A stretch of DNA of 64,000 nt from Candidatus Planktophila versatilis (GTDB taxonomy: Bacteria; Actinomycetota; Actinomycetes; Nanopelagicales; Nanopelagicaceae): contig NZ_CP016778.1 of NCBI RefSeq assembly GCF_002288265.1, positions 62,001 to 126,000 of the forward strand, read 5' to 3'. The position numbers were made by a program, and so were the translations under genes. The notes under the pieces were generated by a model. The model was given only the letters and a program-made list of their open reading frames with translations. It was not told where the DNA came from and made no database searches. Positions 8,471 through 16,200 of the stretch are shown piece after piece; within the stretch, counting starts at the first letter, position 1, and the number at the start of each line of letters is the position of its first letter.

Positions 8471-8884
8471 GTGAAAACCTATCTTCCACTCGCGATTGTC
8501 ATAGCCCTCTCAACGGCCTATGGCTTCTGGTGGAAGGCCAACCAGGGAGCGATACGCACCAAGAAGGCGGTTCCTGGCCATCGCTTAAATGCGCAGATCT
8601 TGGGTGAGGCACTGGGCGCTCGCGCCACCATGGTTCAGTTCTCATCAGCTTTCTGCACACCGTGCCGGGCCACACACTCACTTCTCGCGCAAATGGTGGA
8701 GAGCATGAGCGATGTGAAACACATTCAGGTTGACGCCGAATCCCACCTAGAGCTGGTGCGCGAATTAGATATTCGTTCCACTCCCACAACCCTTTTCATC
8801 AATAGCCAAGGCATAGAAGTGGGACGGGCAGCTGGCACGCCCAAGCGGGAGCAGGTGTTGGTGGCCCTGGCTGCAATTGGTTGA
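8471..8884 (+). CDS. Membrane-anchored thioredoxin-like protein (ThiX type)
   Basis: From the GTG at 8471 the protein is 137 residues. It has an N-terminal membrane anchor ([17 protein letters not shown]) and then a thioredoxin fold with the redox motif CTPC in [14 protein letters not shown] and the cis-Pro loop in [10 protein letters not shown]. The active site should face outside the cell. An in-frame extension reaching back to 8348 lies entirely antisense to the regulator gene and is rejected. Position next to the GlnR-like gene and near DUF4395 matches ThiX-type thioredoxins of actinobacteria. Confidence 0.8.
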   Translation: MKTYLPLAIVIALSTAYGFWWKANQGAIRTKKAVPGHRLNAQILGEALGARATMVQFSSAFCTPCRATHSLLAQMVESMSDVKHIQVDAESHLELVRELDIRSTPTTLFINSQGIEVGRAAGTPKREQVLVALAAIG

Positions 8885-8933
8885 GATAATACTCGTATAC
8901 ATCTATTTCCCATTCCTAGTTGAAGGAGAATAA

Positions 8934-9644
8934 TTGATTTCTAATCTGAAAGTACTTGTAAAGCAATTAATATTTAATAACAGATTTTTGTCAAGTATTT
9001 TCGGGAAATTTTTTTTTGGCCTTAATCAATTAGACAGTAAAATTCTAGATCACATTACTTTTAGAAATGGATTCTTTGTAGAACTTGGAGCAAATGACGG
9101 AATTACACAATCAAATACGAAACATTTTGAACTCTACAAAGGTTGGCGTGGGGTCTTAATCGAACCTAGTCCGAAGCAATTTAAAAAGCTAAAAAAGTTT
9201 CGCAAGAGAAAGAACCATTTCTTCAATTGCGCTTGTGTTGCATTTGGCTTTCCCAAAAATACAATAGACATGATGTATTCAAATTTGATGTCTGTTGCAC
9301 TTGAGGGAAGAAATGACATCTTAGATCGAGTCCAACATGCGAAATCTGGCGAATTTCACCTTGAGCACGAAGAGACATTTACATTTCAAGCTCAAGCTAG
9401 AACTTTGCAGAGCATTCTTGATGAATGTGAGAGCCCAAAAATAATTGATTTACTTTCGCTCGATGTAGAGGGCGCTGAACTTGAAGTCCTTGCTGGGGTC
9501 GACTTTGGAGGGACCAATTTCAGATACATAGTTATAGAGACGCGATCCATAAATCAGGTAAGGCTATTTCTTGAGCCTAAGAATTACGAAGAAATAGGGC
9601 AGCTGACGCACCACGACTTTCTGTTTAAGTGGCGTCAATCTTAG
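8934..9644 (+). CDS. FkbM-family methyltransferase, AT-rich insertion
   Basis: The 236-residue protein has the FkbM SAM-binding core: FFVELGANDGITQSNT (motif I), GVLIEPSPKQ, and LLSLDVEGAELEVLAG. FkbM enzymes O-methylate sugars or small molecules. It starts with TTG after a strong Shine-Dalgarno AAGGAG (8923-8928), unlike the leaderless genes on both sides. Its coding sequence is visibly AT-rich with runs of A and T. It interrupts what looks like a conserved thioredoxin/DUF4395 pairing and has its own terminator. These features suggest horizontal acquisition. Substrate unknown; surface glycan methylation is an inference. Confidence 0.8.
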   Translation: MISNLKVLVKQLIFNNRFLSSIFGKFFFGLNQLDSKILDHITFRNGFFVELGANDGITQSNTKHFELYKGWRGVLIEPSPKQFKKLKKFRKRKNHFFNCACVAFGFPKNTIDMMYSNLMSVALEGRNDILDRVQHAKSGEFHLEHEETFTFQAQARTLQSILDECESPKIIDLLSLDVEGAELEVLAGVDFGGTNFRYIVIETRSINQVRLFLEPKNYEEIGQLTHHDFLFKWRQS

Positions 9645-9648
9645 CTTG

Positions 9649-9680
9649 CACTTGCGAATTATTCGCAAGTGGTCTTTTGT
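9649..9680 (+). terminator. Rho-independent terminator after the FkbM gene
   Basis: A perfect 10-bp stem CACTTGCGAA / TTCGCAAGTG (9649-9658, 9662-9671) with a 3-base loop is followed by gtcttttgtt. Confidence 0.85.
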
Positions 9681-9692
9681 TAGGTGATTGCC

Positions 9693-9698
9693 TAACCT
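9693..9698 (+). promoter_or_regulatory. Leaderless -10 box (TAACCT) of the DUF4395 gene
   Basis: TAACCT is 6 bases before the ATG at 9705. No Shine-Dalgarno sequence is visible. Confidence 0.55.
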
Positions 9699-9704
9699 TC
9701 ATCC

Positions 9705-10151
9705 ATGTCTGAAGTATTAGATAACAAAGAAGTTGCAAAGATTTATATCGATGCACGTGGTCCCCGTTTTGGCGCAACGATTACAACAATTGTTCTTGCC
9801 ATTGCACTGGTGACCCAGAACAAGTGGGTCATAGTTGCGCAAGGTCTCGTCTTTCTGACTGGCGCAACCAAAGGCCCACAGTTCACTCCTTATGGTCTGA
9901 TCTTTAAGAACGTAATCAAGCCACGTTTAAGTGGTGTGGCACCAACTGAAGATGTGCGCCCACCTAAGTTTGCCCAAGCTGTTGGTTTTGTATTCGCACT
10001 TATTGCCGGTATCGCAGCATTTGCTGGCGCTGATCTGGTCTTTACTATCGCAGTGGGCGCAGCCCTTGCTGCTGCCATTCTTAATGCCGCCTTTAATTAC
10101 TGCCTTGGCTGCGAGATGTACCTGCTGATAGTCCGCTTCACTTCCAAGTAA
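9705..10151 (+). CDS. DUF4395 integral membrane protein
   Basis: This 148-residue protein has about four hydrophobic segments and the DUF4395 features, including an N-terminal soluble stretch (IYIDARGPRFGATITT) and a C-terminal CLGC pair in FNYCLGCEMYLL. DUF4395 proteins in actinobacteria often sit beside ThiX-type thioredoxins or sulfurtransferases. The Cys pair makes a role in thiol or sulfur transfer at the membrane plausible but unproven. It would follow the thioredoxin gene directly if the FkbM insert were removed. Confidence 0.7.
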   Translation: MSEVLDNKEVAKIYIDARGPRFGATITTIVLAIALVTQNKWVIVAQGLVFLTGATKGPQFTPYGLIFKNVIKPRLSGVAPTEDVRPPKFAQAVGFVFALIAGIAAFAGADLVFTIAVGAALAAAILNAAFNYCLGCEMYLLIVRFTSK

Positions 10152-10165
10152 TAGGAAAAAGAAAG

Positions 10166-10171
10166 TAGACT
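10166..10171 (+). promoter_or_regulatory. Leaderless -10 box (TAGACT) of the Fur-family gene
   Basis: TAGACT is 6 bases before the ATG at 10178. Confidence 0.55.
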
Positions 10172-10177
10172 TCAGCC

Positions 10178-10585
10178 ATGGCTGATAAGCATGAGCTCCA
10201 TGAAAAAGGTTTACGACTGACACCACAGCGTGAACTTGTTCTCGCTGCTGTGCGCGCACTTGGCCATGCAACACCGGAAGAGGTGGCGGAGAAAGTACGC
10301 CAGACACATCCTGGAATTAATTTATCTACTGTTTATCGCAACCTAGAAACACTAGAAAACGTTGGCTTGGTACAGCACACCCACCTTGGCCACGGTGGTG
10401 CTACCTATCACGCAGCTGAAGAGCTCACCCATTTACACCTTGTCTGCGGCACCTGCGGATCTGTGGGGGACGCACCAATCGATGTGGCAGCTAACTTTGT
10501 GCAGAATCTTTCTGATGACTTTGGTTTTAAAACTGATGTCACACACTTTGCCATCTATGGCACATGTGCCACCTGCGTTAAGTAA
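10178..10585 (+). CDS. Fur-family metal-dependent repressor (Fur/Zur)
   Basis: The 135-residue protein has the Fur layout: a winged-helix domain (LRLTPQRELVLAAVRAL, INLSTVYRNLETLENVGLV), then the regulatory His-rich strand (THLHLVCGTCG) and a C-terminal CATC. The two CxxC pairs form the structural zinc site. Whether it senses zinc, iron or peroxide is not clear from the sequence. It is followed after 5 bases by ygfZ, so they are co-transcribed. The 10-bp inverted repeat at 16201-16221 is a candidate target for a regulator of this family. Confidence 0.85.
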   Translation: MADKHELHEKGLRLTPQRELVLAAVRALGHATPEEVAEKVRQTHPGINLSTVYRNLETLENVGLVQHTHLGHGGATYHAAEELTHLHLVCGTCGSVGDAPIDVAANFVQNLSDDFGFKTDVTHFAIYGTCATCVK

Positions 10586-10590
10586 GAGCA

Positions 10591-11496
10591 ATGACTGCCG
10601 TATTTGTCGAAGATGGCCCTGATAAGGGTGCTATCTGGCATTTCGGTGAACCCAATAAGGAACAATGCGCACTTCTAGCGGGCACCGCATGGGCAGACCT
10701 CTCGCACTTAGCTGTTGTCGCAGTGACAGGTGAAGATCGCCTGAAGTGGCTCCATGATCTAACAACGCAGCACTTACTTGAGTTTGGTGTTGGAATCTGG
10801 ACATCAGCGCTGATTTTAGATCCGCAAGGACATGTGGAATATCAGTTCGCACTTGTCGATGATGGAGCAACAACATTTATCGTCCTTGATCCACACTTTG
10901 CCCAAGGTTTGATTGCATATCTGAACAAGATGCGCTTTATGCTAAAAGTCGAAGTTCGCGATACATCAGGTGAGTTTGCAGTATTACGAGCACCGGGTGC
11001 TGCAAATGAAGTGGGTGGTCCATTTGCACTTGTGCCACGAGCAGAACTTGATGAAATGAAAAAAGCATTTGGCGCACATGCAACACAGGTGGGCACCTGG
11101 GCACTTGATGCAGAACGCGTTGCAGCCGGGCGCCCTCGCCACGGAATTGATACTGATGCAAAGGCAATACCTAATGAACTTGGCTTCATACATGGCGCGG
11201 TGCATATGAATAAGGGTTGTTATCGCGGACAAGAAACTGTGGCCAAGGTATATAACTTAGGAAAACCACCACGTCGTTTAGTGATGTTGCATTTAGATGG
11301 TCACGCAGTTGTGATGCCGCCTACCGGAACACCGGTCATGAATGGAGAAGTGCAGGTGGGCTTTTTGGGCACTGTTGCCCGGCACTTTGAACTCGGGCCT
11401 ATTGCACTTGCCATCGTGAAGCGAAATACCCCGGTTGATGCAGAATTAACGGTAGAAGGCGTGGCCGCTTCGCAGCAGATCATCGTTGAGGCATAG
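10591..11496 (+). CDS. ygfZ: YgfZ/GcvT-like folate-binding Fe-S maturation protein
   Basis: The 301-residue protein carries the YgfZ signature MNKGCYRGQETVAK (K-G-C-Y-x-G-Q-E) near residue 210, with the single conserved Cys. YgfZ/IBA57 proteins support assembly or repair of certain Fe-S enzymes and bind tetrahydrofolate. It lies between a Fur-family regulator and two very small membrane proteins. Its TAG stop directly abuts the ATG of the 24-residue frame at 11497. Confidence 0.85.
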   Translation: MTAVFVEDGPDKGAIWHFGEPNKEQCALLAGTAWADLSHLAVVAVTGEDRLKWLHDLTTQHLLEFGVGIWTSALILDPQGHVEYQFALVDDGATTFIVLDPHFAQGLIAYLNKMRFMLKVEVRDTSGEFAVLRAPGAANEVGGPFALVPRAELDEMKKAFGAHATQVGTWALDAERVAAGRPRHGIDTDAKAIPNELGFIHGAVHMNKGCYRGQETVAKVYNLGKPPRRLVMLHLDGHAVVMPPTGTPVMNGEVQVGFLGTVARHFELGPIALAIVKRNTPVDAELTVEGVAASQQIIVEA

Positions 11497-11571
11497 ATGA
11501 AATTTCTTGGTCAATTATTTGTTGTTCTGCTGGCTTGTCTTGCAATCATGTGGGCGGTGCGCAAGCTTTAA
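11497..11571 (+). CDS. 24-residue single-span membrane peptide
   Basis: The frame starts at the ATG immediately after the ygfZ TAG and ends with TAA at 11569-11571. The peptide reads MKFLGQLFVVLLACLAIM and then WAVRKL: one hydrophobic helix with a basic C-terminus. Zero spacing to ygfZ suggests translational coupling. It is too short to match to a family by eye, but its strongly membrane-like composition argues against a chance frame. Confidence 0.5.
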   Translation: MKFLGQLFVVLLACLAIMWAVRKL

Positions 11572-11575
11572 GAGT

Positions 11576-11581
11576 TACTCT
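11576..11581 (+). promoter_or_regulatory. Leaderless -10 box (TACTCT) of a 44-residue membrane protein gene
   Basis: TACTCT is exactly 6 bases before the ATG at 11588, the spacing seen at most leaderless genes here. Confidence 0.55.
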
Positions 11582-11587
11582 TAGCCC

Positions 11588-11722
11588 ATGGAGTCCTTCA
11601 CAACTGTGGTGCTGGCACTAGTCGCACTTGTTGTTGGTGTAGGACTCGTTGTTTATGGCGTCAAAGGACGCAGGCAATCTCAAGCACGTGATGGACGCAC
11701 ATATAAGAGAGGCAGGCTCTAA
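11588..11722 (+). CDS. 44-residue single-span membrane protein
   Basis: The frame encodes one transmembrane helix (residues ~5-23, VVLALVALVVGVGLVVYGV) and a strongly basic cytoplasmic tail (KGRRQSQARDG, then TYKRGRL). Its TAA overlaps the ATG of the nitrobindin gene by one base (TAATG), and a TACTCT box lies 6 bases upstream. Both facts support a real gene. Function is unknown; it could anchor or regulate a neighbour. Confidence 0.6.
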   Translation: MESFTTVVLALVALVVGVGLVVYGVKGRRQSQARDGRTYKRGRL

Positions 11723-12222
11723 TGGCCTTCACAATTCCAGAAGGTTTACATCCTGATCTCAATCCACTTGCTTGGATGGTCGGCACTTGGCGCGGTAAAG
11801 GTCGCGGTGAATATCCAACGATTCCCACCTTTGAATTTGCCCAAGAAGTCACTTTTAATCACGATGGGCGTCCATTTCTAAATTACTTCTCGCGTTCCTG
11901 GATCATCGATGCTGAAGGGGAAATCATTCGCCCTGCCGCGTCCGAAGTTGGTTTCTGGCGTGTGAAAGAAAAAAACGTTTTGGAAGTTGTTATTTCACAT
12001 AACACTGGAATTTCTGAAGGTTGGGTTGGACAATTTGATGGTCCCAAGATTCAGTTAGTGATGGATCAAGGATATTCAGCGCCTTCGGCAAAGATTGTGA
12101 CAGCGGGTGTGCGCCTTTATGGTCTTGTTGCTGGAGAACTTTTCTATGCCTATGACATGGCAGCAGAAGGACAAGAGTTACAAGCACATATCTGGTCCAC
12201 GCTCGAGCGCCAGGTCGATTAA
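11722..12222 (+). CDS. Nitrobindin-like haem-binding beta-barrel (FABP-like)
   Basis: The 166 residues contain the nitrobindin signature GTWRGKGRGEYPTI near residue 21 and the C-terminal block LQAHIWSTLER, whose His matches the usual axial haem ligand. Family members bind ferric haem and react with nitric oxide or isomerise peroxynitrite. It overlaps genes on both sides by one base (TAATG at each end), so it is translationally coupled to the 44-residue protein and to asparaginase. The mycobacterial relative I recall is Rv0813c, in a comparable gene neighbourhood. Confidence 0.8.
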   Translation: MAFTIPEGLHPDLNPLAWMVGTWRGKGRGEYPTIPTFEFAQEVTFNHDGRPFLNYFSRSWIIDAEGEIIRPAASEVGFWRVKEKNVLEVVISHNTGISEGWVGQFDGPKIQLVMDQGYSAPSAKIVTAGVRLYGLVAGELFYAYDMAAEGQELQAHIWSTLERQVD

Positions 12223-13142
12223 TGTCTGATGCAGTACTAGCGCAGTATGTGCGAGACGGTGTTGTTGAATCAGAGCACCGTGGGCATCTACTCGCACTGA
12301 ATGCCGATGGCTCCGTTAATTTCTCTTTAGGCGATCCCAGCCATCTGATTTTCCCACGCTCAACCGTTAAATGTATTCAAGGTGCGGCGATGGTGCGTGC
12401 AGGTCTGAAGCTTGAGCCACGGTTGTTAGCACTGGGTGCATCAAGTCACTCTGGTTCGGGCGCACATATTGCAGCTGTGAAAGAGATATTGACGCTAGCA
12501 AAGCTTGATGAAAGTGCGCTGCAATGCGCACTAGATAAGCCACTCGGTGAAGCAGAACGCCGCACTTGGGGTGAGGCACCTGCCACACGCATTGCCATGA
12601 ACTGCAGCGGCAAGCATGCCGCCATGTTATTAACCTGTGTTACCAATAATTGGCCAACTGATAATTACTTGGATGCTGCGCACTCGTTGCAGGTCGCCAT
12701 TAAGAGCGAGCTAGAAACGCTCGCTGGCGAGAAGATCACACTGACATCAACTGATGGTTGCGGGGCGCCACTGTTCTTACTCACGGTTGCTGGTTTAGCC
12801 CGGGCAATGAGAGCAATTACTATCTCAACAGATAGTGCTCATCAATCTGTGATGGAAGCATCACGTGCACATCCGCAGATGGTGGCAGGTGTGGGGCGGC
12901 TGACAACACAGATGATTGAAGGCGTGCCAGGTCTTTATCTGAAAGATGGGGCAGAAGCTGTTGAAGTTGCAACGATGACTGATGGCCGCACACTTGTCTT
13001 TAAAGTCTCAGATGGTTCACTGCGCCCTTTTAGAGTCTTAGTTCATGCGGGCCTTGCCAAGTTAGGTATTGATAGCCCCTATGAAGTCGAAAACGTGCTG
13101 GGTGGAAACACTGTTATCGGCACCATTCGCGCAACCTTTTAA
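12222..13142 (+). CDS. L-asparaginase II family protein
   Basis: The 306-residue protein aligns with the bacterial/plant-type asparaginase II family (PF06089), which hydrolyses L-asparagine to aspartate and ammonia. Recognisable segments are FPRSTVKCIQGAAMVRAGL, LALGASSHSGSGAHI, MNCSGKHAAMLLTC and TDGCGAPLFLLTVAGLARAM. It begins one base inside the nitrobindin stop codon. No signal peptide is seen, so it is cytoplasmic. Confidence 0.8.
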   Translation: MSDAVLAQYVRDGVVESEHRGHLLALNADGSVNFSLGDPSHLIFPRSTVKCIQGAAMVRAGLKLEPRLLALGASSHSGSGAHIAAVKEILTLAKLDESALQCALDKPLGEAERRTWGEAPATRIAMNCSGKHAAMLLTCVTNNWPTDNYLDAAHSLQVAIKSELETLAGEKITLTSTDGCGAPLFLLTVAGLARAMRAITISTDSAHQSVMEASRAHPQMVAGVGRLTTQMIEGVPGLYLKDGAEAVEVATMTDGRTLVFKVSDGSLRPFRVLVHAGLAKLGIDSPYEVENVLGGNTVIGTIRATF

Positions 13143-13149
13143 TGGCGCG

Positions 13150-13155
13150 TACCCT
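13150..13155 (+). promoter_or_regulatory. Leaderless -10 box (TACCCT) of mshA
   Basis: TACCCT is 6 bases before the ATG at 13162. Confidence 0.55.
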
Positions 13156-13161
13156 TAAGGG

Positions 13162-14427
13162 ATGAACCGAACCAATCGCCGTGTTGCCACCTTGATGGTG
13201 CACACATCCCCGCTTGACCAAGCGGGTACCGGCGATGCCGGTGGAATGAATATCTATGTGGTTGAAGCGGCGCAGAACATGGCCGCTATGGGAGTTGCGG
13301 TAGATATCTTTACTCGCAGAAACAATAGTGAAGTTGCAGATATCGTCGAGGTAGCACCTGGTGTGCGAGTCATTCAACTTAACGTTGGCCCTATCACTGG
13401 TGTTACTAAAGAACAATTACCTAATTACATTCCAGAACTCTCGGCTGCCTTTAAGCAGGCCTTACAAGCAGAGACTTATGATGTGATTCATTCCCACTAT
13501 TGGATTAGCGGCAAGGTGGCGATGCCGGTTGCAAAAGAACTTGATATTCCTTTGATTCACACCATGCACACCATGGCGCGAGTGAAGAATCTGAATTTGG
13601 CTGAAGGAGAAAGCCCAGAGCCAATGATTCGCGTGCAGGGTGAGACCCAAGTGGTGGCAGCAGCTGACGCCCTGGTTGCAAATACCGATGCGGAAGCGGC
13701 ATCACTTGTATCACTCTATGAAGCCTGTCCTGACAATGTCTCGGTGGTAAGCCCAGGGGTAAACCTAAAAGTCTTTACACCAGGTGCTGGTCGCGCCAGT
13801 GCACGCAAAGAGCTAGGCCTTGATCCTGATGCTCACATCATTACCTTTGTGGGTCGCATTCAGCCACATAAGGGGCCGGAAGTTCTTATTCGCGCAATTG
13901 CAGAGATGGTTTCACACTCTAAACATCTGCGCCCTAAATTGATTACCAACATTATTGGCGGTGCATCAGGGGCTAATCAATCAGAGGTTGAACGCCTTAC
14001 TGAACTTGTTTCCTGGCTTGGAATATCTGATGTGGTGCGCTTTGCACCGCCTGTGCCACGCAAAGATTTACCGCAGTGGTATCGCGCCGCAGATTTAGTC
14101 TGCGTTCCAAGTTACTCAGAAAGTTTTGGTCTAGTTGCACTTGAAGCACAAGCGTGTGGCACACCTGTTGTTGCAACAGCTGTTGGCGGCCTTCGCACAG
14201 CAGTTGCCGACGGTATCTCTGGCGTGTTAGTCGATGGTCATAATCCACGTGCCTGGTCATCTGTCTTTGCTCGACTATTGCAAGAACCACAACGACGCGT
14301 GCTCTTATCGATGGGGGCAATCGAACATGCTTCCCACTTCGGCTGGGATGCCACATCTCGCGGAACACTTGATATCTACGACCGAGTCTTATCTACTCGC
14401 CGTGATGCACAGAAGCACATTGGCTAA
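13162..14427 (+). CDS. mshA: D-inositol-3-phosphate glycosyltransferase MshA
   Basis: This GT-B (GT4) enzyme of 421 residues transfers GlcNAc from UDP-GlcNAc to inositol-3-phosphate, the first step of mycothiol synthesis. Features are the N-terminal GTGDAGGMNIYV block, IHSHYWISG, HTMHTMARVKN, FVGRIQPHKGPEVLI and the UDP-binding PSYSESFGLVALEAQACGTPVVA. The order mshA, ybjN, gpmA matches the actinobacterial order I recall (Rv0486, Rv0487, Rv0489). Its stop directly abuts the next ATG. With the mshD-like gene it implies that the cell makes mycothiol or a related thiol. Confidence 0.9.
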   Translation: MNRTNRRVATLMVHTSPLDQAGTGDAGGMNIYVVEAAQNMAAMGVAVDIFTRRNNSEVADIVEVAPGVRVIQLNVGPITGVTKEQLPNYIPELSAAFKQALQAETYDVIHSHYWISGKVAMPVAKELDIPLIHTMHTMARVKNLNLAEGESPEPMIRVQGETQVVAAADALVANTDAEAASLVSLYEACPDNVSVVSPGVNLKVFTPGAGRASARKELGLDPDAHIITFVGRIQPHKGPEVLIRAIAEMVSHSKHLRPKLITNIIGGASGANQSEVERLTELVSWLGISDVVRFAPPVPRKDLPQWYRAADLVCVPSYSESFGLVALEAQACGTPVVATAVGGLRTAVADGISGVLVDGHNPRAWSSVFARLLQEPQRRVLLSMGAIEHASHFGWDATSRGTLDIYDRVLSTRRDAQKHIG

Positions 14428-14907
14428 ATGGCCCTGAACCCAGCAGTTGTCATTGAAGATTTCCTGGAATCACATGATCTTGATTTTGAGCGCAGCAATG
14501 AAAAGACCTTTATGGTCACCTTGCCTGGAGAGAAGAAGCTACAGACTCATTGCGCACTGATCATTGGTGATCACTCTTTAAGCATTAACGCTTTCGTTAT
14601 TCGCAAACCCGATACCCACGAAGATGCGGTGCATAAGTGGTGCCTGGCAAAAAATGCCCAGATGTATGGCATCGCATTTGCGATTAACGAACTGGGGGAT
14701 ATCTATCTGGTGGGGCGTTTGCCGCTAGCGGCTGTGAGCGCGTTAGAGATTGATCGCATCATTGGTTCAGTGCTGCAGTATTCAGATTCATCATTTAACC
14801 CACTGCTTGAACTTGGCTTTGCAGATGCAATCCGGCGCGAGTGGGCTTGGCGGGTTAGCCGCGGTGAATCACTGGCAAATCTTGAGGCATTTACCCATCT
14901 CATTTAA
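14428..14907 (+). CDS. YbjN-domain protein
   Basis: The 159-residue protein has the YbjN layout (type III secretion chaperone-like fold): FLESHDLDFERSNEKTFMVTLP, HKWCLAKN, FAINELGDIYLVGRLP and a C-terminal helical stretch. Actinobacterial members sit between mshA and gpmA; biochemical role is not established. It begins at the base after the mshA stop, so the two are co-transcribed. Confidence 0.75.
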   Translation: MALNPAVVIEDFLESHDLDFERSNEKTFMVTLPGEKKLQTHCALIIGDHSLSINAFVIRKPDTHEDAVHKWCLAKNAQMYGIAFAINELGDIYLVGRLPLAAVSALEIDRIIGSVLQYSDSSFNPLLELGFADAIRREWAWRVSRGESLANLEAFTHLI

Positions 14908-14913
14908 TTATTT

Positions 14914-14930
14914 CTTCTCAACATGAGAAG
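14914..14930. repeat. Perfect inverted repeat overlapping the gpmA -10 region
   Basis: CTTCTCA-ACA-TGAGAAG is a 7+3+7 perfect dyad ending within the GAAGAT box (14927-14932) of gpmA. Its place suggests an operator. It could also fold as a small hairpin but lacks a T tract, so a terminator is less likely. Confidence 0.45.
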
Positions 14931-14938
14931 ATAGCCAC

Positions 14939-15688
14939 ATGCCACACTCCACACTTATCCTCTTGCGCCATGGCGAATCCGAATGGAATGCCTTGAATCT
15001 CTTCACCGGTTGGGTCGATGTCAGACTCTCAGCAAAGGGTGAAGCAGAAGCTGCGCGTGGTGGAAAGTTGTTGGCAGAGCGCGGACTCTTACCCGATGTG
15101 GTTCACACTTCACTCTTACGTCGTGCTATTCACACATCACAGTTGGCACTCGATGCTTGTGATCGTCATTGGATTCCTGTTAAACGTTCCTGGCGCCTCA
15201 ATGAACGCCACTATGGCGCGCTGCAAGGTAAAGATAAGGCGCAGACACTGGCTGAATATGGGGAAGAACAATTCACACTCTGGCGCCGTTCTTTTGACAC
15301 ACCACCACCACTGATTGAAAAAGGTGCGAAGTATTCCCAAGATTCAGATGCGCGCTATGCCGGCCTCGGCTCTGATTTGCCAATGACTGAATGCCTGAAA
15401 GATGTTGTGGTGCGCATGGTTCCTTATTGGGAACAATCAATTGTCCCCGATCTAAAGGAGGGCAAGGTAGTTCTAGTTACCGCCCACGGTAATTCATTAC
15501 GTGCATTGGTTAAGCACCTTGAGGGTATTAGCGATGAAGATATTGCCGGACTTAATATTCCCACCGGAATCCCACTGCTCTATGAACTAGATGAGCAGAT
15601 GCGCCCAGTGAAAAAAGGCGGAGAGTACTTAGATCCAGCGGCAGCCGCGGCTGCTATTACAGCTGTTGCGAATCAGGGTAAGAAGTAG
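14939..15688 (+). CDS. gpmA: 2,3-bisphosphoglycerate-dependent phosphoglycerate mutase
   Basis: The 249-residue enzyme interconverts 3- and 2-phosphoglycerate in glycolysis. The phospho-histidine motif is [10 protein letters not shown], followed by [30 protein letters not shown] and the second catalytic His in [15 protein letters not shown]. Length is normal for the family. GAAGAT lies 6 bases before the ATG, so the message is probably leaderless. Confidence 0.92.
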   Translation: MPHSTLILLRHGESEWNALNLFTGWVDVRLSAKGEAEAARGGKLLAERGLLPDVVHTSLLRRAIHTSQLALDACDRHWIPVKRSWRLNERHYGALQGKDKAQTLAEYGEEQFTLWRRSFDTPPPLIEKGAKYSQDSDARYAGLGSDLPMTECLKDVVVRMVPYWEQSIVPDLKEGKVVLVTAHGNSLRALVKHLEGISDEDIAGLNIPTGIPLLYELDEQMRPVKKGGEYLDPAAAAAAITAVANQGKK

Positions 15689-15689
15689 G

Positions 15690-16184
15690 TTAGGGCGTAA
15701 CGCTTGCGTAATCATCACGCTTATCGCGAATGATGACGTTGGTAGTGACAACACCTGCGCGCGCAAATGCCAGTGAAAGCTTCACATTATTGCCAGCTTT
15801 TGCTCCAACGCCGTTAAAGACTGCCTTTGTTGTTGCAACGTCTCCTTCAAAGCGTACTGGCTTATTCTGATCAAGGTTTTGTTCACCTGTGATTGCAGCC
15901 GCCACGTTATTAACTGAGATTCCCAGCAGTGCATCGCGCTCTTCTGAGTAGTTAATAATCGTTCCGACAACAACGGCTGAGCCATCTTCAGTTGCCACAA
16001 GAAGTAAGTTGGTAACAGAGATGTTATTTCCTTCGTTTTTGATCATAATCTCAGCGCCGTCTGTCACTTTCTTAACCAGGCGTGTTGCAGCGTTGGGCCC
16101 GGAACCTGAACATGCGGTGAGGGAGAGAGCCAATGCAACAGCTGTGAATGCAAGAGAAATATTCTTGAAATGTGTTCGGCTCAT
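15690..16184 (-). CDS. LpqE-like lipoprotein
   Basis: The 164-residue protein has a lipoprotein signal peptide with lipobox LTAC at residues ~22-25, followed by a Ser/Gly linker and a beta-rich domain. There is no obvious catalytic motif. Its position divergent from carD, with ispD/ispF/cysS beyond, matches lpqE in mycobacteria as I recall. Conserved Met/His copper ligands are not apparent. The ATG lies 6 bases after GATAAT, with a perfect 10-bp inverted repeat just upstream of that box. Confidence 0.65.
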   Translation of the reverse strand: MSRTHFKNISLAFTAVALALSLTACSGSGPNAATRLVKKVTDGAEIMIKNEGNNISVTNLLLVATEDGSAVVVGTIINYSEERDALLGISVNNVAAAITGEQNLDQNKPVRFEGDVATTKAVFNGVGAKAGNNVKLSLAFARAGVVTTNVIIRDKRDDYASVTP

Positions 16185-16190
16185 GGCGAA

Positions 16191-16196
16191 ATTATC
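16191..16196 (-). promoter_or_regulatory. -10 box (GATAAT) of the LpqE-like gene
   Basis: On the minus strand TGAGATAAT is an extended -10 element, 6 bases before the ATG at 16184. Confidence 0.55.
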
Positions 16197-16200
16197 TCAT

